Shown here piece by piece: positions 35,615-47,700 of a stretch of 64,000 bases of DNA. A model generated the notes under the pieces. It did no database searches. It was not told where the DNA came from and saw only the letters and a program-made list of their open reading frames with translations. Numbering within the stretch: the first letter of the stretch is position 1; each line of letters starts with the position of its first letter. Source of the DNA: Puccinellia tenuiflora (Eukaryota > Streptophyta > Magnoliopsida > Poales > Poaceae); assembly GCA_012064385.1 (NCBI GenBank), contig QRDG01000524.1:461094-525093 (forward strand). Reading direction: 5' to 3'. Both the position numbers and the translations under genes were made by a program.

Positions 35615-37299
35615 CATGCAATTAGGTGGTATTGAAACTTGTCACGCAAACTGGTCCAAGATCATTAAGAAGCTCATAAGTGATGTTATTTTCATAGAAA
35701 GAACCTTATAAATATTTTCTCTTCTAGCCATGACCTTTTCCTATCAATCATTGGACCGACACCTGCTGCAAGTCCAAATCGCCACCGTTGCTACTCTGCG
35801 CCACCGCTCGCTGCTGATTCATTCTTGCATCGACGACGCGGCGAAAGGCTTGGGAGGCTACCATATCCTCGCTGAGAGCATCTCCATCGGTATAGGAGTG
35901 GCCGGAGACCCTGTAGTGGCCCGGCATGTAAGCGGTCGTCGTCACCCCCTTTGCAGGGCCGCCGCCACCACCTCCACCTCCCAGCTGCGCCGGTCATTGA
36001 CATTGAGTCCGACTGGGTCCACAACATCCAAGATCCCCTCTCACTCCAGAAAAACTTTTTTGGCGTACGTACCTTATTGACATACACGTGGGCCAGCATA
36101 CATCCAAGTTCCCATCGAAGCATGCCGCTGGCCACATGGCGAGGAGCATCCAAGTTCCTCCATACCGGAGCTTGCCGCCGGCCACGTCTGTCATGGATGT
36201 TCCCTAAAGGGCCAGAAGAGTGACACTAGATTTAGTGTTTAGTTTGAATTTAATCCAACTTAGTTTTAATTTCGTTTAAATAATTAAAAACATTGTTTAA
36301 AATTTTAATAAAAATCATCGGTTAGTTTAAGTTCATGTTTATTATATTTATTTTTATTTTTTGCAAAAACCTGTTTGGGTCGTTGCTGGGAACAACATTT
36401 TCCGACGCTGCTAATATAATCTGTCCGGCAGACGTTGTGTTGGAACTTCGAATCGCCGGTGGAAATGCTGTGAACCTGAACGGGTGAAGCATCCGAACTT
36501 GTCGTGAATGGATCGACATCCGCGTTTCTAAAGCCTAGATGCAGTAATAAAAAAGAAAAAGGAGCTAGCTATCTCAGCCTGATGAGTAGATACACAAAAA
36601 AGAACCAATGACGGAGCGAGTTTGCCGGCCCGGCCCCTGCAGTTTCATCTGCCACGGAAGCGAAGCTAGCTAGCTTCACATACCAAGCCAGCTCGAGCTC
36701 ATGCATGAGCAGCATGACCACCTACGACAGAGCACCGGCGCGCGGACCGTGGCACGCCGTACCATGGTTAGTATTTTTATTAGATCGAACATAAATTATA
36801 TATCAACTTGTATCCTTCATGGAGTTGAAAAACAAAAGTAAGAGAAGAATTGGAAATATAATTTAGTTTGAAATATGTATTCTTTAAAATGAAGAAAAGG
36901 CAAAAAAAAAAAAAATATCGTGACTATGTTTGCGCACAAAGTTTCGCGAAAAACAGATATTTTCCTGACTTGTATAAAAAGGACTATTTATGATGTTCCA
37001 AAATAATTAGCACAAGAGTGGTTGTTTTGTAAAAGAAGTTCTTCATTGCGTGGTATCGTGCGGATAATATTATATGTGCACCTAAACATGTGATTTGGAT
37101 ACTTCCATATGAATTACATAAACAGATTGAAATTAATGGGTGAAGCTACATATTGAAACATATATATGTTTGAAACGGAAAAAAGTAGTTCAAATGATTG
37201 AGAGATATGTAACATATATATCTTGGTTAGCTGTAATTTCATCAAAATGTAACAAGCTCATTCGAGGTATTTAAAAACACCTTAAAAAGGTAGGCGAGG
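35615..37299. other. Intergenic, nothing firmly recognised
   Basis: A GC-rich patch at about 35760-36220 has short frames on both strands without a recognised domain. 36230-37290 is AT-rich, with an A-run near 36904. Contains gagagcatctcc near 35875, similar to Harbinger ends seen elsewhere, but no partner end or target duplication was found. Confidence 0.4.
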
Positions 37300-37950
37300 G
37301 TGCTCGATTAGTTCCGAACCCGGTCGAGCCGTACGTGCACCGCCAGCATTGCAAGGGGAGCTCAAGCGTGGGGCCTACAAAGAACAAGTACCGGTTTGTT
37401 GATTATTCTTGTGGACCCCACTCCCTTAACGGACAATCTATCCCCTCCCTCTCCGAGGAACCAACGTCGCCGTCTCATATTACGTGTTAATTACAGAGAT
37501 TACACGGTAACTTCATGTCTTTCCTGACGGTAATTACAGTGATCCGCCGCGTCGCGCGTCCATATGAACATCCATCCTTCGTCTCATCCGTCGGCAGTGC
37601 ACACAGAGAGAATGAGAGAGCAGGAGCTCGATAGCAATGGGGGGAGAGAAGCGGCTGTGGATGGAGGGGAGGCTGCCTTGACGGTTCCGTAGAAGCTCGT
37701 GCTGGCAGGCAGCTCGGAGGGAGCCCTGGCCAGCACCGGCGATGGCAAGCAGTCCAGGGCGCCGACGCCGTCGAGTCGCCATCGAGCACCCGTGGCGCTG
37801 CGGCATGTCGTCAGGCACGCCAGTCGCGACGCCCTCGAGGATGCTCCTCAAGCGCGCGCCCAGCTGGTTGGAGAGTGCAGACTCTGGTTCAGTCTCCACT
37901 CTGTATCAAAATTGTTCAGTTCAGTCGTGCATCCCAGCAGATTAGTTAGT
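37300..37950 (+). pseudogene. Family A pseudogene with its promoter, inverted orientation
   Basis: 37309-37636 matches, on plus, the promoter of the A genes (gagggtgctcg, cgtgcaccgccagcat, ggaccccactccc). At 37637 ATG GGG GGA GAG AAG CGG CTG TGG ATG parallels the A start. A frame break follows within about ten codons, then SSEGALAS-like sequence parallels TSDGVLAS. Similarity is lost by about 37760, and the GC-rich remainder to about 37885 is only weakly alike. It lies 250 bp upstream of the RING gene. Confidence 0.7.
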
Positions 37951-38080
37951 TTATGGACGTATTCCGAGTCATGAACGGGTTCGATTACGGGTCGGCGTAC
38001 GTATTACGAGACGGGAGCAGGTTTAGTTTTGAGGGCGTCCGATTCCGGCTACCAGTCACCTGCCTGCAGGACGTACGTAC

Positions 38081-38192
38081 GTGTATATATATATAAATAA
38101 ACGAAACAGGGCAGACACAACAGCATTGTGTTTGGAAATCAACAAGAACGCATCAATCAAGCAACAGAAAAAGACGCAGCTTCTCAAAAAAG
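38081..38192 (+). promoter_or_regulatory. Core promoter and leader of the RING-H2 gene
   Basis: gtatatatatataaataaac at about 38081-38101 is a strong TATA-type element about 100 bp before the ATG. The leader is A-rich, ending caaaaaag ATG. Confidence 0.55.
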
Positions 38193-39134
38193 ATGGCAAG
38201 GCGCCACACGTGGTCCGATGCCATAGAAGAGGAACGCCGGGTAATAACGAGAATACGCCGGGTTCGCGAGTTTAAGAGGTACACGGCGGCGGCGGCGGCG
38301 GGGGCGGGAGCTACTAAGGCGCTGAGGACGGTGGATGCGCCGTCCGACGGCGGCGACTGCCCGATCTGCCTGGCCAACGACGACGGAGCGGCGGGGACGT
38401 CCCCGTGCCCGTGGAAGGAGATGCCCTGCCGGCACAGCTTCCACGAGGCGTGCCTGGCGAAGTGGCTCGTCAAGGACAGGGAGAAGGCGAGCTGCCCCGT
38501 GTGCCGGCGCATGCTGGCTCCTGCTTCCGAACTCCAGGACGTAGATGATCGGCTGAGAGACATCGTACGAAGGAACGGGAAACATCTGCTAGGGGATGAT
38601 TACCATGGTCTGGTGGCGTGGAGGAGCACGGATGATGATTTCTACCGGAAGTTGGTCCAAGTGGACCAATGCCTCCGCGTCGCCGGTGGGCTGCTGGCCG
38701 AGGCGCTGCCGCACCTGGCGGGTGAGATGCGCCTGGGCAGCAGGGAGGGTGCGCGCACCGCCGCGAGGATCGAGATCGCCGATGCCAAGCTGGAGGACGC
38801 GGGGATGGCCCTCTCGCACGCGTCGGGGACGGCGGGTCACATCGCCGCCTCCCTCACGCTCACGCCCCAGGTGGAGGACGCCGGCGTCCAGCGGCTGCGT
38901 CCTGCCTATGCGAGTCTTCAGGCAGCGTGCGACCTCCTACGGTCGGCCCACGCAGGGTTTCTCCATGCCGCTGGGTTGCTCGTCAGCTTTATTTCCCACC
39001 TCCACATTGAGGATGCGCGACTCGCTGCCGTGGGTGACCTCCAGGCCGCGCTGCAGGAGGTCAAAGCCAGCGTCACGGTTACCAGCGCCGCCCTCACGGA
39101 TGTCGGCAGCTGGCGCCATCTGACGGTCGTTTGA
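38193..39134 (+). CDS. RING-H2 zinc finger protein, probable E3 ubiquitin ligase
   Basis: Intact intronless frame, 313 residues. A basic N-terminal helix (about 1-30) and Ala-rich linker precede a RING-H2 finger: Cys56, Cys59, Cys79, His81, His84, Cys87, Cys101, Cys104, with CPIC and CPVC pairs. Known role of such fingers: binding E2 enzymes for ubiquitin transfer. Residues about 115-313 form an Ala/Leu-rich, probably helical region that I cannot assign; stretches such as LLRSAHAGFLHAAGLL recall the helical segments of the A and B proteins, but only weakly. No signal peptide or membrane segment. Intronless architecture with high GC resembles its A and B neighbours. Substrate unknown. Confidence 0.85.
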   Translation: MARRHTWSDAIEEERRVITRIRRVREFKRYTAAAAAGAGATKALRTVDAPSDGGDCPICLANDDGAAGTSPCPWKEMPCRHSFHEACLAKWLVKDREKASCPVCRRMLAPASELQDVDDRLRDIVRRNGKHLLGDDYHGLVAWRSTDDDFYRKLVQVDQCLRVAGGLLAEALPHLAGEMRLGSREGARTAARIEIADAKLEDAGMALSHASGTAGHIAASLTLTPQVEDAGVQRLRPAYASLQAACDLLRSAHAGFLHAAGLLVSFISHLHIEDARLAAVGDLQAALQEVKASVTVTSAALTDVGSWRHLTVV

Positions 39135-39224
39135 TGAGACGTGTTTGCTCCGTCCGTGATTGTGTACCTCCTCCCGACATTCTCATGTACTAGGACATGC
39201 ATGTCTGGTTTCTGCTTGTCCGAG

Positions 39225-39440
39225 GTCTCTTTGCATGGCTCATAGAATTTTCGAAATTACGACACCATCTGCCTGGTTTCAATGCACATCCTCCATGTCC
39301 CATCCTTCTTCTTCACTAACAGCACAGGTGAAGCAAAGGGGCTAGTAGAGGATTGTATCAGTGAATTCTTCAGCAATCCCCTCAATTCTCAATCTCAGCC
39401 TATAATGATTTCTATTGGTACTTTGTTGTCTTCTAACCTT
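39225..39440 (-). mobile_element. Ty3/gypsy reverse transcriptase fragment
   Basis: On minus, a piece reads SPFASPVLLVKKKDGTWRMC followed by an altered CIDYR-like segment, the hallmark opening of gypsy reverse transcriptase. It is short, with one frame change before it. No LTRs or other domains nearby, so this is a fossil. Confidence 0.7.
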
Positions 39441-39524
39441 ATTCAGAAGCGATGTTTTTAGTTGACCGGTTATGTGCAAAAAACACCGCACTGTTTCTTT
39501 CTGCCTACACTTACCACCACTTAC

Positions 39525-39710
39525 ATGGCTCATATAGCTCCCCTTCTCTTCAATATCTCCAAACGACGAAAATGCTCGGTGAAAAAGGCGTTAGATAACA
39601 GCTTTTGGATCTTACAAATGAACACTGAAGATGGGCTATCGGTGGACCATATCTCGCAATTCTTAAGCCTTTTGGAGATGCTTGAGAGGGTGCAACTTCA
39701 AAGTGAGGTC
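39525..39710 (+). mobile_element. LINE fragment I (left part of the split LINE)
   Basis: Encodes APLLFNISKRRKCSVKKAL then FWILQMN and FLSLLEMLERVQLQSEV, as in the end of plant LINE reverse transcriptase. The frame runs up to the copia insertion and continues after it at 44479, as described for fragment II. Confidence 0.75.
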
Positions 39711-39907
39711 TGTTAAAAGGAGTTAGCTGTAGCCAGGTAGATACAATCCTAAACGGTTCAGCTAGATAGATAGATAGCTTCAGAGGTTGTTAATCTGTTG
39801 TAAATCCTAACTACTTGTAACCCTAGCTCTACGAGCTGTATATATATATGGAGTCATGGCCGGTGCCAGAAGCACGGCACAATTCATCTTTCCTATTAGC
39901 TTTTATA
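39711..39907 (+). repeat. 5' LTR of copia 2
   Basis: 197 bp; begins tgttaaaaggagttagc and ends ttagcttttata. Contains a gatagatagata run and a tatatatatatgg tract. Confidence 0.9.
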
Positions 39908-39938
39908 TGGTATCAGAGCCAGCGCTCCTAAACCACCC

Positions 39939-42900
39939 ATGGCTCCATCCACACCACCGTCGTCATCTGTACCGATCAACATCGCGGCCACACTGAGCAC
40001 CGCCATCACCATCAAGCTCGATCAGGAGAACTTCCTGCTGTGGAAGGCTCAGGCTCTGCCTGCGCTCTACAGCTATGATCTGTTTGGCTTCGTCGATGGA
40101 TCGAAGAAGGCGCCGCCAAAGAAAGTTCCCGCAGAGAACGGGGGCTCTGATCAGGTCGATAATCCGGAGTATCAGGCCTGGTTCAAGCAAGATCAGCAGG
40201 TACTGAGTGGCCTGCTCTCCTCCCTCACGCCCTCTGTGCTCGGCCACGTCCAGCTCCTCAAGACGGCCGCGCAGGTGTGGGAAGCACTGGATCGGACTTT
40301 TGCGTCCAGGTCCAAGGCGCGGATCGTGCAGCTTCGCACCGCGCTGGTGAAGCCGAAGAAAAGGGACATGTCGATGTCCAACTATTTCCATCACACAAAG
40401 AAGATACCGATACGATGACGGCGATCGGCAGTCCACTCAGCGACGACGAGATCGTCTCGTACATCCTGGCAGGCCTCGGCGACGACCACGACAACTTCGC
40501 CACGTCGATGTCTGTGTTGGCCGGGAACGACGACTTTACCTTAAGTGACCTGTACGGCCACATGACGGCTTACGAGGCGCGCACTAGCGATCGCACCTCA
40601 GGCAATCACAGCAGCGTCCAGTTCCAGCACTCCGCCAACAACACCTCACGCGGCGGTGGTCGCGGAGGCTTCTCTCGTGGTGGAGGCGGACGTGGTCGCG
40701 GCGACAGCGGCCGCGGCAATGGAGGAGGCCGCTACAATGGAGGGTACAATGGAGGCGGCCATGGCAGTGGCCGTGGCGACAACTATGGACGTGATGGCAA
40801 CGTCCAGGGAGGAGGGCGTGGACGCGGCGGCAAGTCCACATGCCAAATCTGCCACATCTACGGCCACGACGCGCTACGGTGCTATTCGCGTTTCAATCAC
40901 GCGATCCAACCTGAAAGTTCAAGCCGGGCCGCAAACTTCTCCAACTCCAACGAAGAATACACCAGTGATCCTAACTGGTATATGGATTCAGGCGCCACCG
41001 ACCACATGACGAACGACATGGGGCGTCTCCACGTCCATGAAAACTACAGAGGCAACGATCAGATCCAAGTTGCCAACGGTACGTATATGCCAATCTTACA
41101 TATCGGTGAATCTAGTTTATCTGGTTCAACTCGTAATCTTCGTTTATCCAATGTTCTCCATGCTCCTCATATCAGCAAAAACCTGCTTTCCACTCATAAA
41201 CTTGCCAATGATAATAACTGTTTCGTTGAAATTCACCCTCGATCGTTTTTTGTCAAGGATCGCACAACGAGGGAAACCCTGCTTCAAGGTAGATCGCGCG
41301 GTGGCCTGTATCCAGTTCCTCCATGTCATCCTCATCATGAACCACGTCTTCCGCAAGCTCACACCACCTCTCCGTCCAAGGAACTGTGGCACCGCCGACT
41401 CGGACACCCTGCTTCACCCATTCTTCAAGCCATCCTTGAGTCCAATAATTTAGATGCTATCCAGAATAAAGGAGTGCCGCATATATGTGATGCATGCCAG
41501 CAGGCTAAACTCCATCAGCTGCCATATACAGCTTCTAGTCGTGTTTCTCAATTTCCTTTAGAACTTGTCCATACGGATGTATGGGGTCCAGCAATTAAAT
41601 CAGCTGGCGGGTTCAGATATTATGTTAGTTTCCTCGATGATTTTAGTAAATTTTCATGGGTATATGTGCTGAAGCATAAATCAGATGTTGAGCATGTGTT
41701 TTATCAATTTCAGAAGCAGGTTGAACTCACTCTTGGCACAAAAATCACCTCTGTGCAATCCGATTGGGGAGGGGAGTATCAAAAATTACACACTTATTTT
41801 AATAACACTAGCATAACTCATCGAATCTCCTGTCCACACACCCACCAACAAAACGGGGCGATTGAACGCAAGCATCGTCACCTCGTAGAAACAGCCTTGG
41901 CCCTCCTCGCTCAATCCTCAGTTCCTCTCCGTTTTTGGGACGATGAGGTTCTCACAGCCTGTTACCTCATAAACCGCATGCCAAGTCATGTAATCCAGAA
42001 CCTAACTCCCTTCACCAAACTCTTTAAGAAAGATATCGACTATGGTCGTCTCCGCGTCTTCGGATGCGCATGCTGGCCCAATCTCCGGCCGTATAATAAC
42101 CGAAAGCTGAGTTTTCGCTCACGCATGTGCACCTTCCTAGGTTATAGTCCGAACCATCTCGGTTATCGCTGCCTGGACCGTACTACGGGCCGCATATATG
42201 TTTCTCGCGACGTTGTTTTTGATGAACGCGTCTTTCCTTTCTCCCGTGACTCCACTCAATCCGTTTCTCTTACCGAAGATGCGATTCTTCTCCCTGAACC
42301 AGATACGGATGATCCTTTGTGTACTGATGAGGCAAATTCTACTGATGGTCTTGGTCCCTCTTATGTTTCAGGACATCCACCAGCTCCAGTGCATAGCAAT
42401 CAGCATGCACCTCCTCACGACGATCACGCGGAAGCTGCAGAGCACGAGGAGGATCATGATGGGCTTGCTGATAATGCAGCTCACATTGAGCCTCGGGAGG
42501 GCGGCTCCGCTCCGCAGACCCCGTCACCTACGATCCACGGGCCAGTCCACGATCATAACCCGGGCTCCGCACGTTCATCACCAAGTCGTGATTCCACGGC
42601 TGCTCCATCGTCCAATTCTGGTGCAGCTGATGACTGTAGTGCACCTGAACTTCCGTCTAGGCGCCAGATCAAGCCTGTGCACCTGTTTGAAGGGATGATT
42701 CGTTATGACACAAGAAAAAGGGCGTTTGCAGCTGAACCAAGGTCTCATGTGGATGCATTGATGGATCCTGCTTGGAAATCTGCCATGGATGCAGAATTTA
42801 GTGCCTTATGTCTTAACAATACTTGGAGACTCGTTGATCCACCACCTGGTCGACACATTGTTGGATGCAAGTGGGTTTTTAAGGTTAAGCAGAAGGCAGA

Positions 42901-44341
42901 TGGATCAGTGGACCGATACAAGGCTCGGCTCGTCGCTCGGGGTTTTACACAGCGCCAAGGGATTGACTACACAGATACCTTTTCACCTGTTGTCAAAGCT
43001 ACTACTGTCAGGCTGATCCTGTCTATCGCCGTGTCCAGGGGATGGATTTTACGACAGGTTGATGTTCAGAACGCGTTTCTCCACGGCGATCTTCAGGAGG
43101 AGGTGTATATGTATCAACCGCCGGGTTATGCTGATAAAAATTATCCAAATAGGGTTTGTAGGCTGCAGAAGTCTTTATATGGATTAAAACAGTCACCAAG
43201 GGCATGGTACTCAAAATTGAGTTCGAAGTTACAGTCATTGGGATTTGCTCCGTCCAAGGCAGACACCTCTCTGTTTGTGTTCGTTGACAAGCATGTAATA
43301 ATTTACATGTTGATCTACGTAGATGACATTATCATCACAGGATCTTGTAGTCAGGCTGTCAGTGTGTTGCTGAAAAGGCTGCATGATTCTTTTGCAGTTA
43401 AGGATCTTGGGAAGCTGTCGTATTTTCTTGGGATAGAGGTGACAGACACAGATAGGGGTATTGCTTTGACACAAGCCAAATATGCAGCGGATATACTTCG
43501 GCGAGCAAACATGCAAAACTGCAGAGATATTTCTACACCAATGTCATCTTCAGAGAGGATTAGCAAGTCTTCAGGTACCTTGCTCACTGACGACATGGCA
43601 TACAGTTACAGAAGCACAGTTGGTGCTCTGCAGTATCTCTGCTTGACACGACCAGACATTTCATTCGCAGTGAATCGAGTCTGTCAATTCCTTGCTGCTC
43701 CAACAGATGTTCATTGGTCAGCTGTGAAAAGGATACTGCGGTATGTCAAGGGTACCATTGATCTCGGGTTACAGATACAGAGATCTTCGTCAACTGAGCT
43801 TAGTGTTTATACAGACGCAGACTGGGCGGGATGCCCTGATGATCGTCGATCGACTGGTGGTTATGCAGTGTTTTATGGACCAAATCTGGTGTCATGGAGT
43901 TCGCGGAAGCAACCAACTGTCAGCCGGTCGAGTACAGAGGCGGAGTACAAAGCCATAGCAAATGGAACGGCTGAAGTCACGTGGTTGCAGTCTGTTCTCA
44001 GGGAGCTAGGAGTGTTTCAGTCACAGGCTCCAACTCTATGGTGTGATAACCTCGGAGCTACGTTCTTAACAGCCAATCCTATGTTTCATGCATGAACGAA
44101 ACATATAGAAATTGATTTTCATTTTGTGCGGGAAAAGGTTTCAGCAGGAACACTGAAAGTTCAGTTTATTTCCTCTCAAGATCAGCTAGCAGATATCTTC
44201 ACGAAGGCGCTTGGTCGAGATCATTTTGATCGTTTGAAGTTTGAGTTATGTTTAGCTAGCACACGTCTGGATCGAGAGGGGCTGTTAAAAGGAGTTAGCT
44301 GTAGCCAGGTAGATACGATCCTGAACGGTTCAGCTAGATAG
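39939..44341 (+). pseudogene. Copia 2 gag-pol polyprotein, one frameshift and one stop
   Basis: Gag starts at ATG 39939 and leaves frame near 40407. The continuation is open from there to TGA 44093-44095 and, in the same frame, on to 44341. Domains: Gag; Gly/Arg-rich basic stretch; zinc knuckle CQICHIYGHDALRC; protease with the normal DSGATDH; LWHRRLGHP pre-integrase; integrase (HTDVWGP, QSDWGGEY, NGAIERKH); reverse transcriptase (YVDDIIITG); RNase H. The stop falls where the related frame in copia 1 has Arg (FHARTKHIE), so it fits a CGA to TGA change, as expected from methylated CpG decay. Only these two lesions separate it from a full frame. Confidence 0.92.
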
Positions 44342-44473
44342 ATAGATAGCTTCAGAGGTTGTTAATCTGTTGTAAATCCTAACTACTTGTAACCCTAGCT
44401 CTACGAGCTGTATATGGAGTCATGGCCGGTGCCAGAAGCACGGCACAATTCATCTTTCCTGTTAGCTTTTATA
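44283..44473 (+). repeat. 3' LTR of copia 2
   Basis: 191 bp; same ends as the 5' LTR. Confidence 0.9.
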
Positions 44474-44751
44474 AGGTCCCGGACTAGATTGCTTGGAAGC
44501 TCACTAATAACCAAGTGTACTCTTCGTCTTTGGCCTACAAGATGCAATTTTTGGGACATACTACCTCCTTGATGCCCACTGAGTGTGGACGGTCGATAGA
44601 CTTGAGAGAGAAGGGGATGGCAAAATTGCGGATTATATAAACTTTGCAACCAAGTGCATGAATCAGCCTACCACCTATTCTACAAATGTAGATTCACCAT
44701 CCGGATTTGGGAATCCTTGAAGATGTGGATGGGGCTTCATGACATGATGCC
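44474..44751 (+). mobile_element. LINE fragment II (middle part of the split LINE)
   Basis: After the duplicated aggtc the frame continues as IAWKLTNNQVYSSSLAYK, the standard zf-RVT entry, then ESAYHLFYKCRFTIRIW. A stop (TAG) and a frame change are present. It ends at atgatgcc, where the hAT begins. Confidence 0.8.
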
Positions 44752-47700
44752 CAGCGCCGGCTCTAAGTTTTACAGGGCCCTTGGCAAATTGATGAGATGG
44801 GCCCCTATGGCAAAAATATTAAACTTGACATTTGACCATATGTTCTTACATAATATCATATTATCGATAGAAGACAAAAAGTGTAGCAAAATATAACAAG
44901 TAGTATTTCCTACTAGTTTGATTACCTCAAAGAAGAACCAAATTTGAGTGAGTCCATCGATAATAATGCTTCATAAAAAAAGCTTCTCCGAGCATTTCTG
45001 AATGCAAAATCATTGAGGATAATATCAAGATCAATGCTGTCCAACATATCCTTCTCAATACAACATGTAGCCAAGCCATTCAATCTGTCTTGCAACATAG
45101 TTGATCGCAAACAATTTTTCAATAGTTTCACTTTAGAGAAACTTCTTTCAGCTGAGGCTACCATCACTGGTATAGTCAAGAGGATCCGATAGGCAACCGA
45201 TACATTTGGATAGCAATCTAGGGCTGTCATAAATTGAAGAATCTCAGGCGCTGACAATAAATCATCTGGCAAAGTTACTTGTAGCATTTTTAACTCGAAG
45301 AAAAAATCATCAAGATCAACATCACTCGACTTTTTATGAGTAAAAGCTTCAGCAAAAATTGTGCCAGATTTTCGTAGATTGCTATCATCCAAGGACTTCA
45401 GATTATTTGAGTTGAATAAGAAACCAAACACCTTTTCAAATGCCTTCAACTGCTCAAATCGACTAGTCAATGATGCAATTGCAGTGTCAACAATGACAAG
45501 AAAGTAAGTAACTCTAAAGGATTCAATAGCTGACAATTGTAGATCTTCATCTTCATCATTGATTTCATCAAAATGCTTCTTCCTTTTACTCTGACGCTTT
45601 GTATGAAATTTTGGCTCTATGTCCATATCCAATGCAATGGCTTAAGCACTCTCAATACTAGAATAGAAGCCTTCATCTCTATACTTCTGAAAATATGAAA
45701 TGATCCCTTCAATGTGTTTGACAGTAGCATTGATGCACACTATTTTTTCCTGTAACTTTTTGCTCACCATATTTACAGAAAACAGGATATCATGCCAAAT
45801 AACCATACCAACTAAAGTCTCAAATTTCCCAGGTGCACTAAACAAAGATTGGGCATCACTTACTGCAGCTGGATCATCAGTAGAAGCCTTCTCTAGTTCC
45901 TTTAAAGCTGATCTTACTTGGATAGTTTGATACCTTATAGGTTGCACACTCTTTATTCGACTCTCCCAACGAGTATTAGACAAAGGTTTGAGAGTCAGAT
46001 TTGGAACATTATCAAGCAAAATATTCCACGTTTTAGTAGAACGTGCAAACAGTACATATATACGATGTATAATGCCAAAAAATGAAATAGCTTGTTTGCA
46101 AGATTTCGCCATATCACAAAGAGTGAGGTTCAAACTACGACATGCACATGGCATATATAAAGCTCTGGGGTTAACTATAAGCAACCGATTCTAAACACCT
46201 TGATTTTTTCCCTTCATATTGGAACCATTATCATAACCTTGCCCTCTCACATCAGCAACCTTCAAATCAAGAGAATCCAGTGTATCCACCAATACATTAA
46301 AAAGGCCCAATCCTGATGTGTCATCGACCTTTAAGAACTCTAGAAAAATTTCTCCACTCTCGGAATATTAGTTGACATATTGACACAACGCACAATTAGT
46401 GTCATATGTTCTTCATGGCTCACATCCGGGGTACAATCCAATATAACAGAAAAATACTTGGCATCCTTGATGGTACGTAACATAACCTTTTTCACGGCAT
46501 CGTCAAGGACTGAAATCAACTCATTCTGAATATTGTGGCCAAGATAATCATGATGTATTTCATTACTTTGAATGCGCCTAATATGTTCTTGCATCACAGG
46601 ATCAAATTCATCAATCATTTCAACTGTGCCCAGAAAATTACCATTGTTATCTTGATACAACTTCTCATTAGATTCTCGAAACGCCAAATGGCGTTTTGCA
46701 AGAAACTTCACTATAGAAATTATTCTTAGCAATACTTGTCTCCACCGCTCCTTTTCCTTTGCAATCTCCCGCTGCATGTCATCATCAATTGTTTTATTTT
46801 TGCTTAACCTCAACCTTACTTCATTCCATATATTCATGTTTGTTAAATGCGTAGCACTTCTCTCATGTTCTTGGAGTCTTACGGTGATACGCTTCCAGTC
46901 CCTCAATCCATGGGACGCTAGCAAATACTGACTCTCATTTGTTTTGAACAACTTGCAGCAAAATCAATAAACTTTGTCCACCTCTTTAGAGTAAACCAGC
47001 CACTTTCTGTCAATAAACTCATGATTAGCTAATTTTCTCGAGTAGTAATCATATGAAAAATGTCTACCCTCGGCATCCTCAGGGAACTCCAGGCCCAATT
47101 CTCTCACAGGCCCCTTTTCAATTAATATATCTCTTTTGTGATTGTCAATATTATCCCATGTTCTGGGATCATATATAGATAGAAGAGATTCATCCTGTGA
47201 ATCACCACTCCGAGCATCAGGCGGAGGCTGCAAATTTTCTTCCCCTGTACTGTCCTCATTAACATCATGATCAACATCAATATCTGCATTTAAATTCAAC
47301 AAATTATAGTTAGTTACTTACTTACTTTTACAAAAAAATCAACACTAGTTAGTTACTTACTGTCATGAAAGGACCGATCATTGTCCTCATGATCAACATT
47401 TGAATTGTGATCCTCATCTTGTCCAAGTTCAGATTCTTGCCTTTCATTATTTTCATTGACATCAACACTACTTGCTGTCGGAAAATATCTATTTAAAGCA
47501 CCTCTTTGTGATTCAATAAGTTGATTCTCTCGTTTTCTTTTCTTCCTTTTCTCAGCACCGTATTTATGTTTCGGCGGCATCATAACCACAAACACCTAAA
47601 TTCAAAAATAACATGTACTGTGATTTCAGGCTATGTCTATGTGGCTATCAATTGTAAATTTGTAATTTATAAATAACCTATAGACAACAAATTTTCCAAA

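Larger units (their letters stand above)
39711..44473 (+). mobile_element. Ty1/copia retrotransposon 2 inserted in a LINE, TSD AGGTC
   Basis: 5' LTR 39711-39907 and 3' LTR 44283-44473; aggtc at 39706-39710 and 44474-44478. Primer-binding site tggtatcagagcc from 39908; purine tract gagagggg before the 3' LTR. The LTRs differ by three substitutions and a 6-bp (ta)3 length change, so this insertion is young but older than copia 1. The two copias share domain order but have unrelated LTRs, so they are different families. Confidence 0.95.
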
